DNA from: Hyphomonadaceae bacterium TMED5
GTDB taxonomy: Bacteria > Pseudomonadota > Alphaproteobacteria > Caulobacterales > Hyphomonadaceae
NCBI GenBank assembly: GCA_002173095.1
Contig: NHBK01000019.1
Coordinates: forward strand, 1 to 64,000
Length of the DNA: 64,000 nucleotides
Reading direction: 5' to 3'
Positions 1 to 8,203 of this stretch are shown one piece after another (within the stretch, counting starts at the first letter, position 1; each line of letters opens with the position of its first letter). Position numbers and translations under genes: made by a program. The notes under the pieces were generated by a model. That model saw only the letters and a list, made by a program, of their open reading frames with translations. It searched no databases and was not told where the DNA came from.

Positions 1-108
1 AAAACCATGCTCAATGAGAATATCGTCGTCGACCTTCGCAATATCTACGCGCCAGCAGATATGGCCAAGCGCGGCTTTAAATATGTAAGCGTGGGTCGCC
101 CAGCCTAA
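1..108 (+). CDS. UDP-glucose 6-dehydrogenase, C-terminal end (5' part outside window)
   Basis: Only the last 35 codons are in the window, reading in frame from base 1 to a TAA at 106-108. The tail carries DLRNIY, then a GFKY segment and a final SVGRPA. This is the usual C-terminus of UDP-glucose/GDP-mannose dehydrogenases, which oxidise UDP-glucose to UDP-glucuronate for surface polysaccharides. The call rests on these few residues alone, so another member of the nucleotide-sugar dehydrogenase family is possible. Its stop overlaps by four bases the stop of the histidine kinase that converges on it. Confidence 0.7.
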   Translation, partial: KTMLNENIVVDLRNIYAPADMAKRGFKYVSVGRPA

Positions 109-1241
109 GCCTGACGGGCTTCTGGCTGCTGCTCATCAACTTCAGGCTGGCGCAAGCGGACGACATCTGACCAGGGAATGATGATGGTGAATACCGTACC
201 ATCATCAGGCGCGCCTTCAGCCTCAATCCGCCAGCCATGATTGGCAATCAGTTCAGCACAGGTGGCAAGGCCAATCCCAACGCCTTCTCGGTCATGATTT
301 TCTCGGTTGAAGAGTTCGAAGATCCGCTCTGCGGCTTCAGGCTCAAAACCGATCCCGTTATCATTGATACGGATCGCAGCGAATTCGCCTTCGCCATGGG
401 CACTGACCTCTACGCGCAGCGGACGCTGCCTGGACGCAAATTTCATCGAGTTGGAAAGAAGATTCTGGAACACGATATCCAGAAGCATTCCATCACCACG
501 CACGACAGGCAGCGAGCCAACGCGCAGCCACAATCCATGGCTCGCATCATCCACTGACTGCGCGGCCGACTGAACCAGATCATTCAGCGCCACATCATTC
601 TTGTTCAGCTCAATATCGCGGCGTTTGGAATAATCCAGCAGACCATCGACGAGAAGCTCCAGTTCGGATGCGGATTTCTCTGCGATGTCCAGAAGCTCAT
701 TGCCATTGTCCGTAATGGCTTCTTCCGGGTCCTGCCGGTTCAATTCCAGCGCCATCCGGATATTCCGCAACGGATTGCGAATGTCATGGGCCACACGATG
801 CGCAAATGAGGTCAGCTTATTGTTCGCGAATTCCAGTTCGCGGGACACTTTACGCTCTGCACGCGCACGAGCCTGAGCCTCGAACAAGTCCACACGCAGC
901 TGACGGAAAATTTCTCGCTGCTCGCTCTCACGCGACACTTCCACCGCATAAAGCAGTCCACCACCGGACGGATGCAGACGAATAGCGCGAAGATCGACTT
1001 TGCTTTGCTCGCCCTGAAGCGAGGAATTAAATGCAGGCGTCCATGAATCTATCTGTCCGGCTGTACGGAACAATTCCCAAAGCGCATCTTCAGCGAAGAC
1101 ATACGACATTGGCAGGCCCGCCAGCTCCTCACGTTCGCGGAACAAAAACCGGCACGCCGCAAGGTTGGCATCGATAATTTTGCTGTTTTCATCGACCAGC
1201 AGAAACGCTTCACGGGATCGGTAGAAAAAGCTCTCAAACAT
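105..1241 (-). CDS. PAS-domain sensor histidine kinase
   Basis: A 378-residue kinase with no evident membrane segment, so probably cytosolic. An N-terminal PAS-like sensor domain lies at about residues 5-105, followed by a short charged coiled coil (about 110-145). The HisKA dimerisation domain has the phospho-acceptor H152 in an AHDIRNPL box. The HATPase domain follows, with an N box (QNLLSNSMKFA), a G1 box (DNGIGF) and a G2 box (GVGIGLA). Its start is preceded by AAGGA at normal spacing. It overlaps the upstream MetOD1-domain gene by eight bases, so the two are almost certainly co-translated and probably act in one signalling pathway. No response regulator is adjacent; the partner must be encoded elsewhere. 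The ligand of the PAS domain cannot be told from the sequence. Confidence 0.9.
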   Translation of the reverse strand: MFESFFYRSREAFLLVDENSKIIDANLAACRFLFREREELAGLPMSYVFAEDALWELFRTAGQIDSWTPAFNSSLQGEQSKVDLRAIRLHPSGGGLLYAVEVSRESEQREIFRQLRVDLFEAQARARAERKVSRELEFANNKLTSFAHRVAHDIRNPLRNIRMALELNRQDPEEAITDNGNELLDIAEKSASELELLVDGLLDYSKRRDIELNKNDVALNDLVQSAAQSVDDASHGLWLRVGSLPVVRGDGMLLDIVFQNLLSNSMKFASRQRPLRVEVSAHGEGEFAAIRINDNGIGFEPEAAERIFELFNRENHDREGVGIGLATCAELIANHGWRIEAEGAPDDGTVFTIIIPWSDVVRLRQPEVDEQQPEARQA

Positions 1242-1779
1242 CCAGCTTTCCTTGCGGATAATATTCTCTGATTTGCCGCTTCATCGGTACCGGCGTCAGA
1301 TAAACAATTACGCGGCAGTTGGCATCTCCGCGCGCAATCGCGTCTTCAATTTCGACAGCCGCATAGCCTGTATTGTCGGCGGCGATGCGACCAAACACAT
1401 TTGACGTCATCATGCACAACGCCGGGCGCCCGACAGCAAAATCACCGAACGGGCATCGGGAATTAGCCAGAACAATCCGATCCGGATACAGAGCTTCTAT
1501 ACGGAAACCGCCATTTATGCGTTTTTTGAGATCAACGAGCACCGCAGCGAGCGTATCTGCCTCAAGCTTGGACACCCCCAGATTTTTCAGATACTCGGCA
1601 TTCATGCGGTCCGCCATGCGCGACCCTACGACCGCGATAAAGCTCTCCGCATCTTCCTGACCGACAGCATCCTGAAGCAGTCCCATCAATTCCGCGAGCA
1701 GTTCGGTCAGGAAACCAATCTGATCGCGCGAAATGGACAGCCCGGAAAAATCCAGCCGAGTTTCTGTCTGCATACGCAT
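1234..1779 (-). CDS. MetOD1-domain (methanogen output domain 1) signalling protein
   Basis: A 181-residue protein. The second half has a pattern I associate with the MetOD1 family: RCPFG at 108-112, CMMTSNVFG starting at C122, then AAVEIEDAI and CRVIVYL starting at C155. Despite the family name it occurs in proteobacteria, often beside signalling proteins. The three conserved-looking cysteines (C109, C122, C155) could bind a metal, a cluster or heme, but this is inference. The N-terminal half (residues 15-90) is predicted helical. The start is supported by GGAG seven bases upstream. It is the first gene of a two-gene operon with the histidine kinase and could be its sensory or regulatory partner. 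Confidence 0.65.
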   Translation of the reverse strand: MRMQTETRLDFSGLSISRDQIGFLTELLAELMGLLQDAVGQEDAESFIAVVGSRMADRMNAEYLKNLGVSKLEADTLAAVLVDLKKRINGGFRIEALYPDRIVLANSRCPFGDFAVGRPALCMMTSNVFGRIAADNTGYAAVEIEDAIARGDANCRVIVYLTPVPMKRQIREYYPQGKLDV

Positions 1780-1958
1780 CCGCTTTCTCCGTTGCAGAAC
1801 CCAGAAGGTTTACAGCTAGCCTCAGTCAAAGCAGAGTCAAACGTATCCACCCCCAGGATCAAAACGAGCTATATCCACGCAAGCACAACTTTTGGTTAAA
1901 TTTTGGGCCGAAAACATTACGGCTGATCAAAATGCCTAAATTTCCAACAGAAAAATCA
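1780..1958. promoter_or_regulatory. Divergent intergenic region between MetOD1 gene and PIN gene
   Basis: About 290 bases separate the two divergent gene starts (1780-2071). The region is AT-richer than the flanking genes from about 1860 on and must hold both promoters. I see no convincing -35/-10 pair, no large inverted repeat and no RNA gene. The right-hand part (1959-2090) contains a small ORF listed separately. Confidence 0.35.
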
Positions 1959-2090
1959 ATGTATAGTGGCTCCTCTGCATCAAACAACACAACCAGAGCG
2001 CAATTCAGTCCGCCGTCGAATAAAGTCGATTCGAAAAAAATGAGCCAGCTGATCAGTTTGGACCGGAATGCATGGCTGAAGCGCCGATAG
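1959..2090 (+). CDS. Possible 43-residue leader or antitoxin-like ORF overlapping the PIN gene
   Basis: An ATG at 1959 opens a 43-codon frame ending in TAG at 2088-2090, nineteen bases inside the PIN gene. The predicted peptide is basic and ends in AWLKRR. The overlap resembles translational coupling between an upstream antitoxin or leader and a toxin gene. Against it, no ribosome binding site precedes the ATG and the peptide matches no antitoxin fold that I recognise. Treat it as a candidate only. Confidence 0.2.
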   Translation: MYSGSSASNNTTRAQFSPPSNKVDSKKMSQLISLDRNAWLKRR

Positions 2091-2650
2091 TCGCCGTACT
2101 GGACGCCTGCGTTCTGGCAGGCTCAGTCCCAAGACATCTTCTGTTGAGTTTCGCAGAGGCAGGCCTTTTCGCCCCTGTCTGGTCTGACCGTATTCTGCGT
2201 GAAACTGAACGCGCCATTCCGAAGACTTTCGCTAATGCCGCTGCGCCTCCCGAAGATGCCGCAGCGCATGCTGGCACTGTCTGCCAGCTCATGGTCGAAG
2301 TGTTTCCGTGCGCGATACCAGAAACGCAGATCGCCCCGGAGCGCCTTCCGGACCTGCCCGACCCGGACGACCGGCACGTTGTCGAAACAGCGCTCGCCTC
2401 ATCTGCTGGCTATATCGTCACCGACAATCTGAAAGACTTTCCAAAGTCGGCCCTCCAGCCCTTAGGCATCACCGCGATCAGCGCCGACCGGTTTCTGGCG
2501 CAACTGGCAGAAGATCAGCCCAAAGAGACACGCGCCTGCTGTAACCAGCTGATCGCGCGCGTCCACGCGCCAGACTTTGACTTTCAGGCCTTCACAGACC
2601 GGCTAAAAACGCTCGGCTTTCGTCGTTTCAGACAGATTGTGAGCAGTTAA
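2072..2650 (+). CDS. PIN-domain protein, putative ribonuclease
   Basis: A 192-residue protein of the PIN superfamily, Mg-dependent endoribonucleases that often serve as toxins. The expected acidic residues can be seen: D11 in VLDACVLAG, E44 in ILRETER, D99/D100 in PDPDDRH and D118 in YIVTDN. The C-terminal 60 residues look like the extra helical tail of the long PIN subgroup. The start is supported by a weak GGACCGGA just upstream. No standard antitoxin gene (ribbon-helix-helix, AbrB or helix-turn-helix) sits beside it; only the doubtful 43-codon ORF overlaps its start. It may be a solitary PIN nuclease rather than half of a toxin-antitoxin pair. A terminator follows it. Confidence 0.75.
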   Translation: MAEAPIVAVLDACVLAGSVPRHLLLSFAEAGLFAPVWSDRILRETERAIPKTFANAAAPPEDAAAHAGTVCQLMVEVFPCAIPETQIAPERLPDLPDPDDRHVVETALASSAGYIVTDNLKDFPKSALQPLGITAISADRFLAQLAEDQPKETRACCNQLIARVHAPDFDFQAFTDRLKTLGFRRFRQIVSS

Positions 2651-2660
2651 ATTGTCGCCC

Positions 2661-2679
2661 GCGCCAATCTGGCGCTTTT
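2661..2679 (+). terminator. Rho-independent terminator after the PIN gene
   Basis: A six-base-pair GC stem (GCGCCA / TGGCGC) with a three-base loop is followed by TTTT. It starts 11 bases after the PIN stop codon and separates that gene from ubiE. Confidence 0.55.
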
Positions 2680-2701
2680 CTGGAAGCCCAACCGGGTTTA
2701 G

Positions 2702-3526
2702 ATGATAGCCATGACTGATCAGATCGACACCCAGACATCGCCCGGCGAAGACACCGAAGCCACTGTTTCCTTTGGCTTTGAAGATGTGAGCCCGGATGAA
2801 AAAGTTTCCCGCGTCAAAGGCGTATTCCGCTCCGTCGCTGGCAAATACGATCTGATGAACGACCTCATGTCCGCTGGCGTCCACCGGATATGGAAAGCCC
2901 ACACCATGAACCGCCTGAACCCGCAACCGGGCGAGAGCTTTCTCGACGTTGCAGGTGGTACAGGCGATCTGTCACTCGCTTTTCTGAAAGCGGCCTGGGA
3001 AAAGGCTGAACGCCGCGGGCAACAGCACATCGTGACGCGCGCCACCGTATGCGACATCAATGATGCCATGCTCGCCTCCGGTCGCGAACGCAGCGAAGTT
3101 GCAAACGCCAAAGGTGAAATGGATTGGGTGTGCGGCGATGCCATGGCCCTGCCCTTTGAAGACAACACGATTGATGCGCTGGCCATTTCCTTCGGCATTC
3201 GCAATGTCGCAGACATCGACAAGGCCTTCCGCGAATTTCGCCGCGTCCTGAAGCCGGGCGGGCGTTTCGCCTGTCTTGAGTTCTCACACATGACGGCAAC
3301 GCCTTTGCAGCAGGCCTATGACCTGTATTCCTTCAATGTGATCCCGAAACTCGGAGATCTGGTGGCAGGCGATGCGCCATCTTACCAGTATCTCGTGGAA
3401 TCCATTCGACGCTTCCCGAAACAGGAAGAAGTTCTGCGCCGCATCGAAGCCGCAGGCTTTTCCAATGTCAGCGTGACCAATTATTCCGGCGGCATTGCAG
3501 CGCTGCATTTCGGCTGGGCGGTCTGA
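2702..3526 (+). CDS. ubiE: Ubiquinone/menaquinone biosynthesis C-methyltransferase UbiE
   Basis: A SAM-dependent methyltransferase (up to 274 residues) that adds the C-methyl group to the benzoquinol ring in ubiquinone synthesis. The family signatures are clear: YDLMNDLMS near residue 50, the SAM-binding motif DVAGGTGDLS near 82-91, the internal FGIRNV motif, LKPGGRF, and the C-terminal GGIAALHFGW. The start may instead be the ATG three codons on (2711); neither has a good ribosome binding site. It lies one base upstream of ubiB, so the two form an operon for quinone synthesis. Confidence 0.93.
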   Translation: MIAMTDQIDTQTSPGEDTEATVSFGFEDVSPDEKVSRVKGVFRSVAGKYDLMNDLMSAGVHRIWKAHTMNRLNPQPGESFLDVAGGTGDLSLAFLKAAWEKAERRGQQHIVTRATVCDINDAMLASGRERSEVANAKGEMDWVCGDAMALPFEDNTIDALAISFGIRNVADIDKAFREFRRVLKPGGRFACLEFSHMTATPLQQAYDLYSFNVIPKLGDLVAGDAPSYQYLVESIRRFPKQEEVLRRIEAAGFSNVSVTNYSGGIAALHFGWAV

Positions 3527-3527
3527 T

Positions 3528-5087
3528 ATGATCACTGCGCTTGCAGACTATTGGCGCCTGATGCGCGCGGGCGTCACTCTGGCCCGTCACGATGTCATTC
3601 TGCCTGCCGAATATGCCAAACGCTTGCCGCTACCGGCGAAAGCCTTTGGCAGTCTGCTGCGCAGCATGTCCGGCAAGACAGAAGGCCGTCCGGGTGAACG
3701 CCTAGCCGATGCGCTGGAATCGCTCGGGCCTGCCTATATCAAGCTCGGCCAATTTCTGGCGACCCGTCCGGATGTATTCGGCGTTGAGACAACGACCGAC
3801 CTCTCACGTCTGAAAGACAAACTGCCACCCTTCCCGGACGAAAAAGCCCGCCAACAGCTGGAAGAGGAATTCGGCAAAGAAGAAGCCGCTAAACTGTTTC
3901 CGGATGTCGGCACGGCCATCGCGGCAGCGTCACTGGCGCAGGTCCACCGCATGGAAACCTCAGACGGTATGCGCGCGGTCAAAATTCTGCGCCCCGGCGT
4001 AGATCATGCGATTATGCGCGAACTGCGCGCCATGAAACGTGCAGCACGCACCATTGAAACCGTTGATCCAAATTCCCGCCGCATGGAGCCGGTCGCCTTT
4101 GTCGAAACCGTCGCCACCAGCATGGAAAAAGAGCTGGACTTGCGTCTGGAAGCAGGCGGCGCGTCCGAGTTTGCAGAGATCGCTGCCAAAACCGGCACAT
4201 TCGCCGTGCCGAAGGTCGACTGGGACCGTTCCGGCAAAACCGTTCTGACAACAGATTGGGTAAATGGCACGCCGCTTACCGACACTGAAGGCCTTGCAAA
4301 ACTCGACTTTGATCGCCCGGAAATGGCGAATAATGTCACGCAAGGCTTTTTGCAGGCCGCCATTCAGCACGGCGTGTTTCATGCCGACATGCATGAAGGC
4401 AATATGATCCTCGGCGACGATGGAAAGCTCTATCTCATCGATTTCGGTATTGTCGGTCGTATTGGTCTGACTGAACGCCGATTCCTTGCTGAAATTCTCG
4501 ATGGCTTTATCCGCCGCGATTATAAACGCGTGGCCGAAGTCCATTTTGAAGCTGGCTATGTACCAGCCGACCGCTCCGTAGGTGATTTCGCGCAGGCGCT
4601 CCGCTCTGTGGGTGAGCCCATCCATGGCAAACCGGCAGAAGAGGTCTCCATGGGCCGTCTTCTCCTTCAGCTTCTGGATTTCACCCATACCTTCGGCATG
4701 CATTTGCGCCCCGAACTGGTTCTCCTGCAAAAAACCATGGTTCAGGTGGAAGGCGTCGCGCGCTCACTCGACCCGAACCATAATATCTGGGACGCGGCGA
4801 AGCCTGTGGTCCAGAACTGGATTCGGTCTGAATTTGGCCCGGCGGGTATGGCGAAACATTCAGGACAAGCCATTCGCAGCCTCGCCCAGCGCGCACTTCA
4901 ATTGCCAGAGGTCATGGACCGCGTAGACGCGATCCTCGCAGCGCAGGAACAACAGGCTAAAAACCATCAGGGCATGCGCCTTCCGGGCTATATCAAACGG
5001 CCGGTTTCCAGCCTCGCCATTCTGTCGGTTACCATTATTGGCAGCGTGCTGATCGGGCTCGGGCTTTTCGACGCCTTCTTCTCGTAA
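3528..5087 (+). CDS. ubiB: Ubiquinone biosynthesis protein UbiB (ABC1/ADCK atypical kinase)
   Basis: A 519-residue member of the ABC1/ADCK/UbiB atypical kinase family needed for ubiquinone synthesis. The KxGQ signature is in AYIKLGQFLATRPD near residue 69. An alanine-rich nucleotide loop (AAASLAQVH) lies near 133, the catalytic-loop equivalent FHADMHEGN near 284, and the metal-binding LIDFGIVG near 303. A C-terminal hydrophobic segment (about 496-518) should anchor it in the inner membrane. I place the start at 3528, one base after the ubiE stop; an in-frame start farther upstream would overlap ubiE. The annotation as a hydroxylase in older databases is outdated; the family is thought to be a kinase or ATPase. 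Confidence 0.92.
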   Translation: MITALADYWRLMRAGVTLARHDVILPAEYAKRLPLPAKAFGSLLRSMSGKTEGRPGERLADALESLGPAYIKLGQFLATRPDVFGVETTTDLSRLKDKLPPFPDEKARQQLEEEFGKEEAAKLFPDVGTAIAAASLAQVHRMETSDGMRAVKILRPGVDHAIMRELRAMKRAARTIETVDPNSRRMEPVAFVETVATSMEKELDLRLEAGGASEFAEIAAKTGTFAVPKVDWDRSGKTVLTTDWVNGTPLTDTEGLAKLDFDRPEMANNVTQGFLQAAIQHGVFHADMHEGNMILGDDGKLYLIDFGIVGRIGLTERRFLAEILDGFIRRDYKRVAEVHFEAGYVPADRSVGDFAQALRSVGEPIHGKPAEEVSMGRLLLQLLDFTHTFGMHLRPELVLLQKTMVQVEGVARSLDPNHNIWDAAKPVVQNWIRSEFGPAGMAKHSGQAIRSLAQRALQLPEVMDRVDAILAAQEQQAKNHQGMRLPGYIKRPVSSLAILSVTIIGSVLIGLGLFDAFFS

Positions 5088-5151
5088 GACGCGAGCTGGC
5101 CGGCAAATAGCAGTATGCTGAGGATTCTCAACTTGCTGGAATTTCCCCGAC

Positions 5152-5174
5152 AGTGTTAACTTCCGGGTAACACT
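5152..5174. promoter_or_regulatory. Inverted repeat / CtrA-like half-site upstream of the UrcA-like gene
   Basis: Perfect seven-base arms AGTGTTA and TAACACT flank a nine-base spacer. The same stretch contains TTAA at 5156 followed seven bases later by GTAA, close to the TTAA-N7-TTAA site of the Caulobacterales cell-cycle regulator CtrA. It ends 15 bases before the start codon. Whether it is a CtrA site, another operator or a leader hairpin is not decided by the sequence. Confidence 0.3.
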
Positions 5175-5189
5175 TTCATGGGGACGACC

Positions 5190-6092
5190 ATGCCTAGCAT
5201 CAAAATGATCTTTTCAGCCGCACTGACCATGGCGGTCTGCAGCCTTCCTGCGCTAGCGGGCGAACCGGGGACAGGATTTTATTCGCAATCCGGTCCTGCA
5301 CCAGCTGCTGCGCCTCATCCCCATCATGGTGGTGATTGCTGTCGAACCCATCACGAAGCAGATGTAACGCGTGATCTGAATATTCAGTCGCTGCACACCA
5401 TCCGCACGGTTCAGCCAACACCTGTCGTCACGACACGCTATTACTCAGCACCGCCTGCTACGACGAGCGGCTGCTACACGCCAAACCCGTGCGCCACGAC
5501 ACACGCGACAGTCACACACCCACCGGTCACCACAACGACCCGTACTGTGACCCGCGTCTATCGCACAGCGCCGCAGCCGGTTGTGACCTATTCAGCGCCT
5601 CCATCCCCGCCGCCAGCGCCAGTTGCGACACCGTGCTATGTGCCGAACCCGTGCGCCGCAGCGCCTGCACCTGTTGTGACGTATCAGCAGCTGCCAGCAC
5701 ATCCGACAGTGCCGGTGCCATACCCAACGCATCAGGTTGAACGCTATGACTGGCTGGCCATGGAACAGTGCCGTGAAGACACCATCCGACGCCTGCCAAA
5801 CACACGCGATGGCGATCGTCAGTATTCTGTCTGCTATTCAGACCTGATGCATCTGTCTGCTTATGACCGGAATGTTGAGCTGCTCGACCGCATTGAAACG
5901 GCCTCCCGCCGCGCCTGCCGCGATCAGGGCATCAGCTCTTTCTATTCTTCCCGCGCGCGTCGCAGCTGTCAGGAAGATGCGACTGAAGATGCGGTCTACA
6001 GCGCGAACCTGCCGGGCCTTGTAGACCTCTATAACTATCGCGAGCACGGCTACACGCCGAATGTGGAAGTCGGTCGCCCGATCTATAACTGA
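5190..6092 (+). CDS. Secreted Cys/Pro-rich protein with UrcA-like C-terminal domain
   Basis: A 300-residue exported protein. Residues 1-23 are a signal peptide ending SLPALA. Residues 35-190 are rich in Pro, Thr and His, with a DCCRTHH motif and two copies of a CYxPNPCA motif. The C-terminal part (about 205-290) resembles the UrcA family: VCYSDL, then RIETASRRAC, then RRSCQEDAT and a closing AVYSANLPGL. UrcA-type proteins are small secreted proteins known from Caulobacter as strongly uranium-induced. The start at 5190 has GGGGA six bases upstream; an ATG four codons earlier lacks that. Metal binding by the cysteines and histidines is plausible but unproven. It sits alone between ubiB and coaBC. 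Confidence 0.6.
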   Translation: MPSIKMIFSAALTMAVCSLPALAGEPGTGFYSQSGPAPAAAPHPHHGGDCCRTHHEADVTRDLNIQSLHTIRTVQPTPVVTTRYYSAPPATTSGCYTPNPCATTHATVTHPPVTTTTRTVTRVYRTAPQPVVTYSAPPSPPPAPVATPCYVPNPCAAAPAPVVTYQQLPAHPTVPVPYPTHQVERYDWLAMEQCREDTIRRLPNTRDGDRQYSVCYSDLMHLSAYDRNVELLDRIETASRRACRDQGISSFYSSRARRSCQEDATEDAVYSANLPGLVDLYNYREHGYTPNVEVGRPIYN

Positions 6093-6203
6093 TCTCAGCT
6101 TTAGCCTGGCGCCGGGTAACGGTTTCGTTTTCCCGGTGCGCGCTATGTGAGTTTCCCTTTTCTTCAGCTCCGATCTATAGAGAGGAGGTTACGAGGGATA
6201 TAC

Positions 6204-7394
6204 ATGTCAGATCGCAGCATTCTTCTCATCATTACAGGCGGGGTCGCCGCCTTTAAAAGCCTTGAGCTCATTCGTGAGCTTGGCCGTGCCGGTGTGAAAT
6301 CACGCGTTATTCTGACAAAGGCCGCTCAGGAATTTGTGACTCCCCTTTCCGTTTCAGCTTTGTCTGGCGAGAAATGCTTCACAGAGCTGTTCGACCTGAA
6401 TGATGAGTCCGAAATGGGCCATATCGAACTGTCGCGTTCGACCGATCTCGTCGTCGTATGCCCGGCCAGCGCAGACATAATGGGCAAGGCCGCTAACGGC
6501 CTCGCCAATGATCTTGCATCGACGGCTCTGCTCGCCACTGACAAACAGGTGCTTTACGCGCCCGCTATGAATGTCCGCATGTGGCAACACCCGGCGGTTC
6601 AGCGAAATGTCGAAACACTGCGCGCAGATGGCGCCATCGTGCTGGAACCAGATGAAGGCGTGATGGCCTGCGGCGAGTTTGGTCCGGGCCGTCTTCCGGA
6701 GGTTTCGCGCCTGAAAGAAGAAATCCTTTTCGCGCTCGCCCCGGACAAGTCTCTGGCCGGCAAACATATAGTCATCACTGCCGGTCCAACTCGCGAACCG
6801 ATTGACCCGGTGCGCTATATCTCAAACCATTCCTCTGGTCGTCAGGGCTATGCGATTGCAGCGTCATTGCGCGCAAAGGGCGCTGACGTCACGCTGATTT
6901 CCGGTCCTGTCTCGATTGCACCGCCCGATGGGGTGGAGCTGGTCAAAGTCGAAACCGCACGCGAAATGCTGGCGGCTAGTGAAGCTGCCCTTCCTGCCAA
7001 CGCCTTTATCTCGGTCGCAGCCGTCGCAGACTGGCGCCCCGCATCTGAATCCGACACCAAGCTGAAGCTTAAAGGCGGCGAGGAACCCGTCACCATGGCT
7101 TTTGCTGAAAACCCGGACATTCTGAAAGCCATCTCCAATCACGCCTCTCAGCGCCCGGATCTGGTGATCGGCTTTGCGGCCGAAACTCATGAGCTGCACA
7201 AGCATGCGCAGGGCAAACTCGCCCGCAAGGGATGCGACTGGATCATTGCCAATGACGTGTCCGGCGATGTGATGGGCGGCGAGAACAATGAAGTGACGCT
7301 CTTCTCCAAATCCGGTGCAGAAGCTTCCCCTCGCATGACCAAGTCACGTATTGCTGATTGGATCGCTGAGCGAATCGCGAAAGCCCTGTCCTAG
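6204..7394 (+). CDS. coaBC: Bifunctional phosphopantothenoylcysteine decarboxylase / phosphopantothenate-cysteine ligase CoaBC
   Basis: A 396-residue coenzyme A biosynthesis enzyme with two fused activities. The N-terminal flavoprotein half (about 1-190) decarboxylates phosphopantothenoylcysteine. It shows a GGVAAFKS start, [18 protein letters not shown], the PAMN motif, and the catalytic cysteine in [10 protein letters not shown]. The C-terminal half (about 195-396) is the ligase, with [14 protein letters not shown] and the SNHSSGRQG stretch. The start at 6204 has GAGGG seven bases upstream, and GAGGAGG lies farther up. It is followed at 26 bases by dut, a common pairing in proteobacteria (coaBC-dut). 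Confidence 0.95.
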   Translation: MSDRSILLIITGGVAAFKSLELIRELGRAGVKSRVILTKAAQEFVTPLSVSALSGEKCFTELFDLNDESEMGHIELSRSTDLVVVCPASADIMGKAANGLANDLASTALLATDKQVLYAPAMNVRMWQHPAVQRNVETLRADGAIVLEPDEGVMACGEFGPGRLPEVSRLKEEILFALAPDKSLAGKHIVITAGPTREPIDPVRYISNHSSGRQGYAIAASLRAKGADVTLISGPVSIAPPDGVELVKVETAREMLAASEAALPANAFISVAAVADWRPASESDTKLKLKGGEEPVTMAFAENPDILKAISNHASQRPDLVIGFAAETHELHKHAQGKLARKGCDWIIANDVSGDVMGGENNEVTLFSKSGAEASPRMTKSRIADWIAERIAKALS

Positions 7395-7420
7395 CGCTTT
7401 TGCCTTGCGAGGATTTCAAC

Positions 7421-7885
7421 ATGTCTGCTGCCACCATCACGCTTCAGGTTCTGCCACTCGATCATTTTGAAGGCCTCAGCCTTCCAAAATACGAAACGAC
7501 CGGCTCTGCGGGCATGGATGTGCGCGCAGCCAATCCGGCAGATGAGCCGATCATTCTGGAACCGGGCGCGCGTATTCTGGTGCCAACCGGCCTCTCCTTT
7601 GCCATTCCGGACGGCTATGAAATGCAGGTTCGCCCACGCTCCGGCCTGGCGTTCAAACATGGCATTACCTGTCTCAACACGCCGGGAACCATCGATTCAG
7701 ACTATCGCGGCGAACTGAAAGTCCTGCTGATCAATCTGGGTGACGCGGCCTTTACCATTGAACGCGGCGAGCGTGTCGCTCAGCTGGTCATGGCACCGGT
7801 TACGCAAGGTTTATGGGAGGAAGTCGACGTTCTGCCGTCAACAGATCGCGGCGAAGGTGGCTTTGGATCAACCGGGAAAAGCTGA
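7421..7885 (+). CDS. dut: Deoxyuridine 5'-triphosphate nucleotidohydrolase (dUTPase)
   Basis: A 154-residue trimeric dUTPase, which hydrolyses dUTP to dUMP and pyrophosphate to keep uracil out of DNA. All five family motifs are present: [35 protein letters not shown] and the C-terminal [10 protein letters not shown] that closes over the active site. I chose the ATG at 7421, which has GAGGA eight bases upstream; a TTG seven codons earlier is possible but unlikely. It follows coaBC in the same operon. Confidence 0.95.
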   Translation: MSAATITLQVLPLDHFEGLSLPKYETTGSAGMDVRAANPADEPIILEPGARILVPTGLSFAIPDGYEMQVRPRSGLAFKHGITCLNTPGTIDSDYRGELKVLLINLGDAAFTIERGERVAQLVMAPVTQGLWEEVDVLPSTDRGEGGFGSTGKS

Positions 7886-7966
7886 TTTTTCAAATTTCCC
7901 CTTCACATAGGGCTCATGGCTTCATATATTATCGTTATTCAATAATTTTATGAACGAAAGCCAGAG

Positions 7967-8203
7967 ATGTTTGAGATTGATTCCCCGTTCACCATGGTCG
8001 TGATTATCGTGTTTATCAGCATTCTTGGCGGCACGATAAATAACTGGATCAAGTCCCGCCGCGAAATTGCCAACACGTCAAACGATGGTGAAATGGAAGC
8101 GCTTCGCCGCGAAGTGTTTGACCTGCGCAACCGCGTTAAAACGCTTGAACGCATCGTTACCGACAAAGAGACAGACCTCTCCCGTGAGATTGAGCGCCTC
8201 TAG
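7967..8203 (+). CDS. Small membrane protein with coiled-coil tail (PspB-like)
   Basis: A 78-residue protein with one N-terminal transmembrane helix (about residues 8-28). A cytoplasmic charged helix follows, ending RVKTLERIVTDKETDLSREI. Size and layout match small phage-shock-type (PspB-like) envelope proteins; the LERIVTD stretch recurs in uncharacterised homologues I recall from other alphaproteobacteria. No pspA or pspF is adjacent, so a role in envelope stress is only a guess. Its end overlaps by four bases the end of the converging serine hydrolase gene. Confidence 0.6.
   Translation: MFEIDSPFTMVVIIVFISILGGTINNWIKSRREIANTSNDGEMEALRREVFDLRNRVKTLERIVTDKETDLSREIERL

Noticed and set aside
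3960-4730. A 256-codon open frame on the minus strand inside ubiB
   Set aside because: It lies wholly antisense to a well-supported gene, has no recognisable domain and a composition typical of shadow frames.
6108-6145. Terminator between the UrcA-like gene and coaBC
   Set aside because: A GC-rich imperfect stem (GCGCCGGG / CCCGGTGCGC) exists but has a mismatch, a long loop and no T run.
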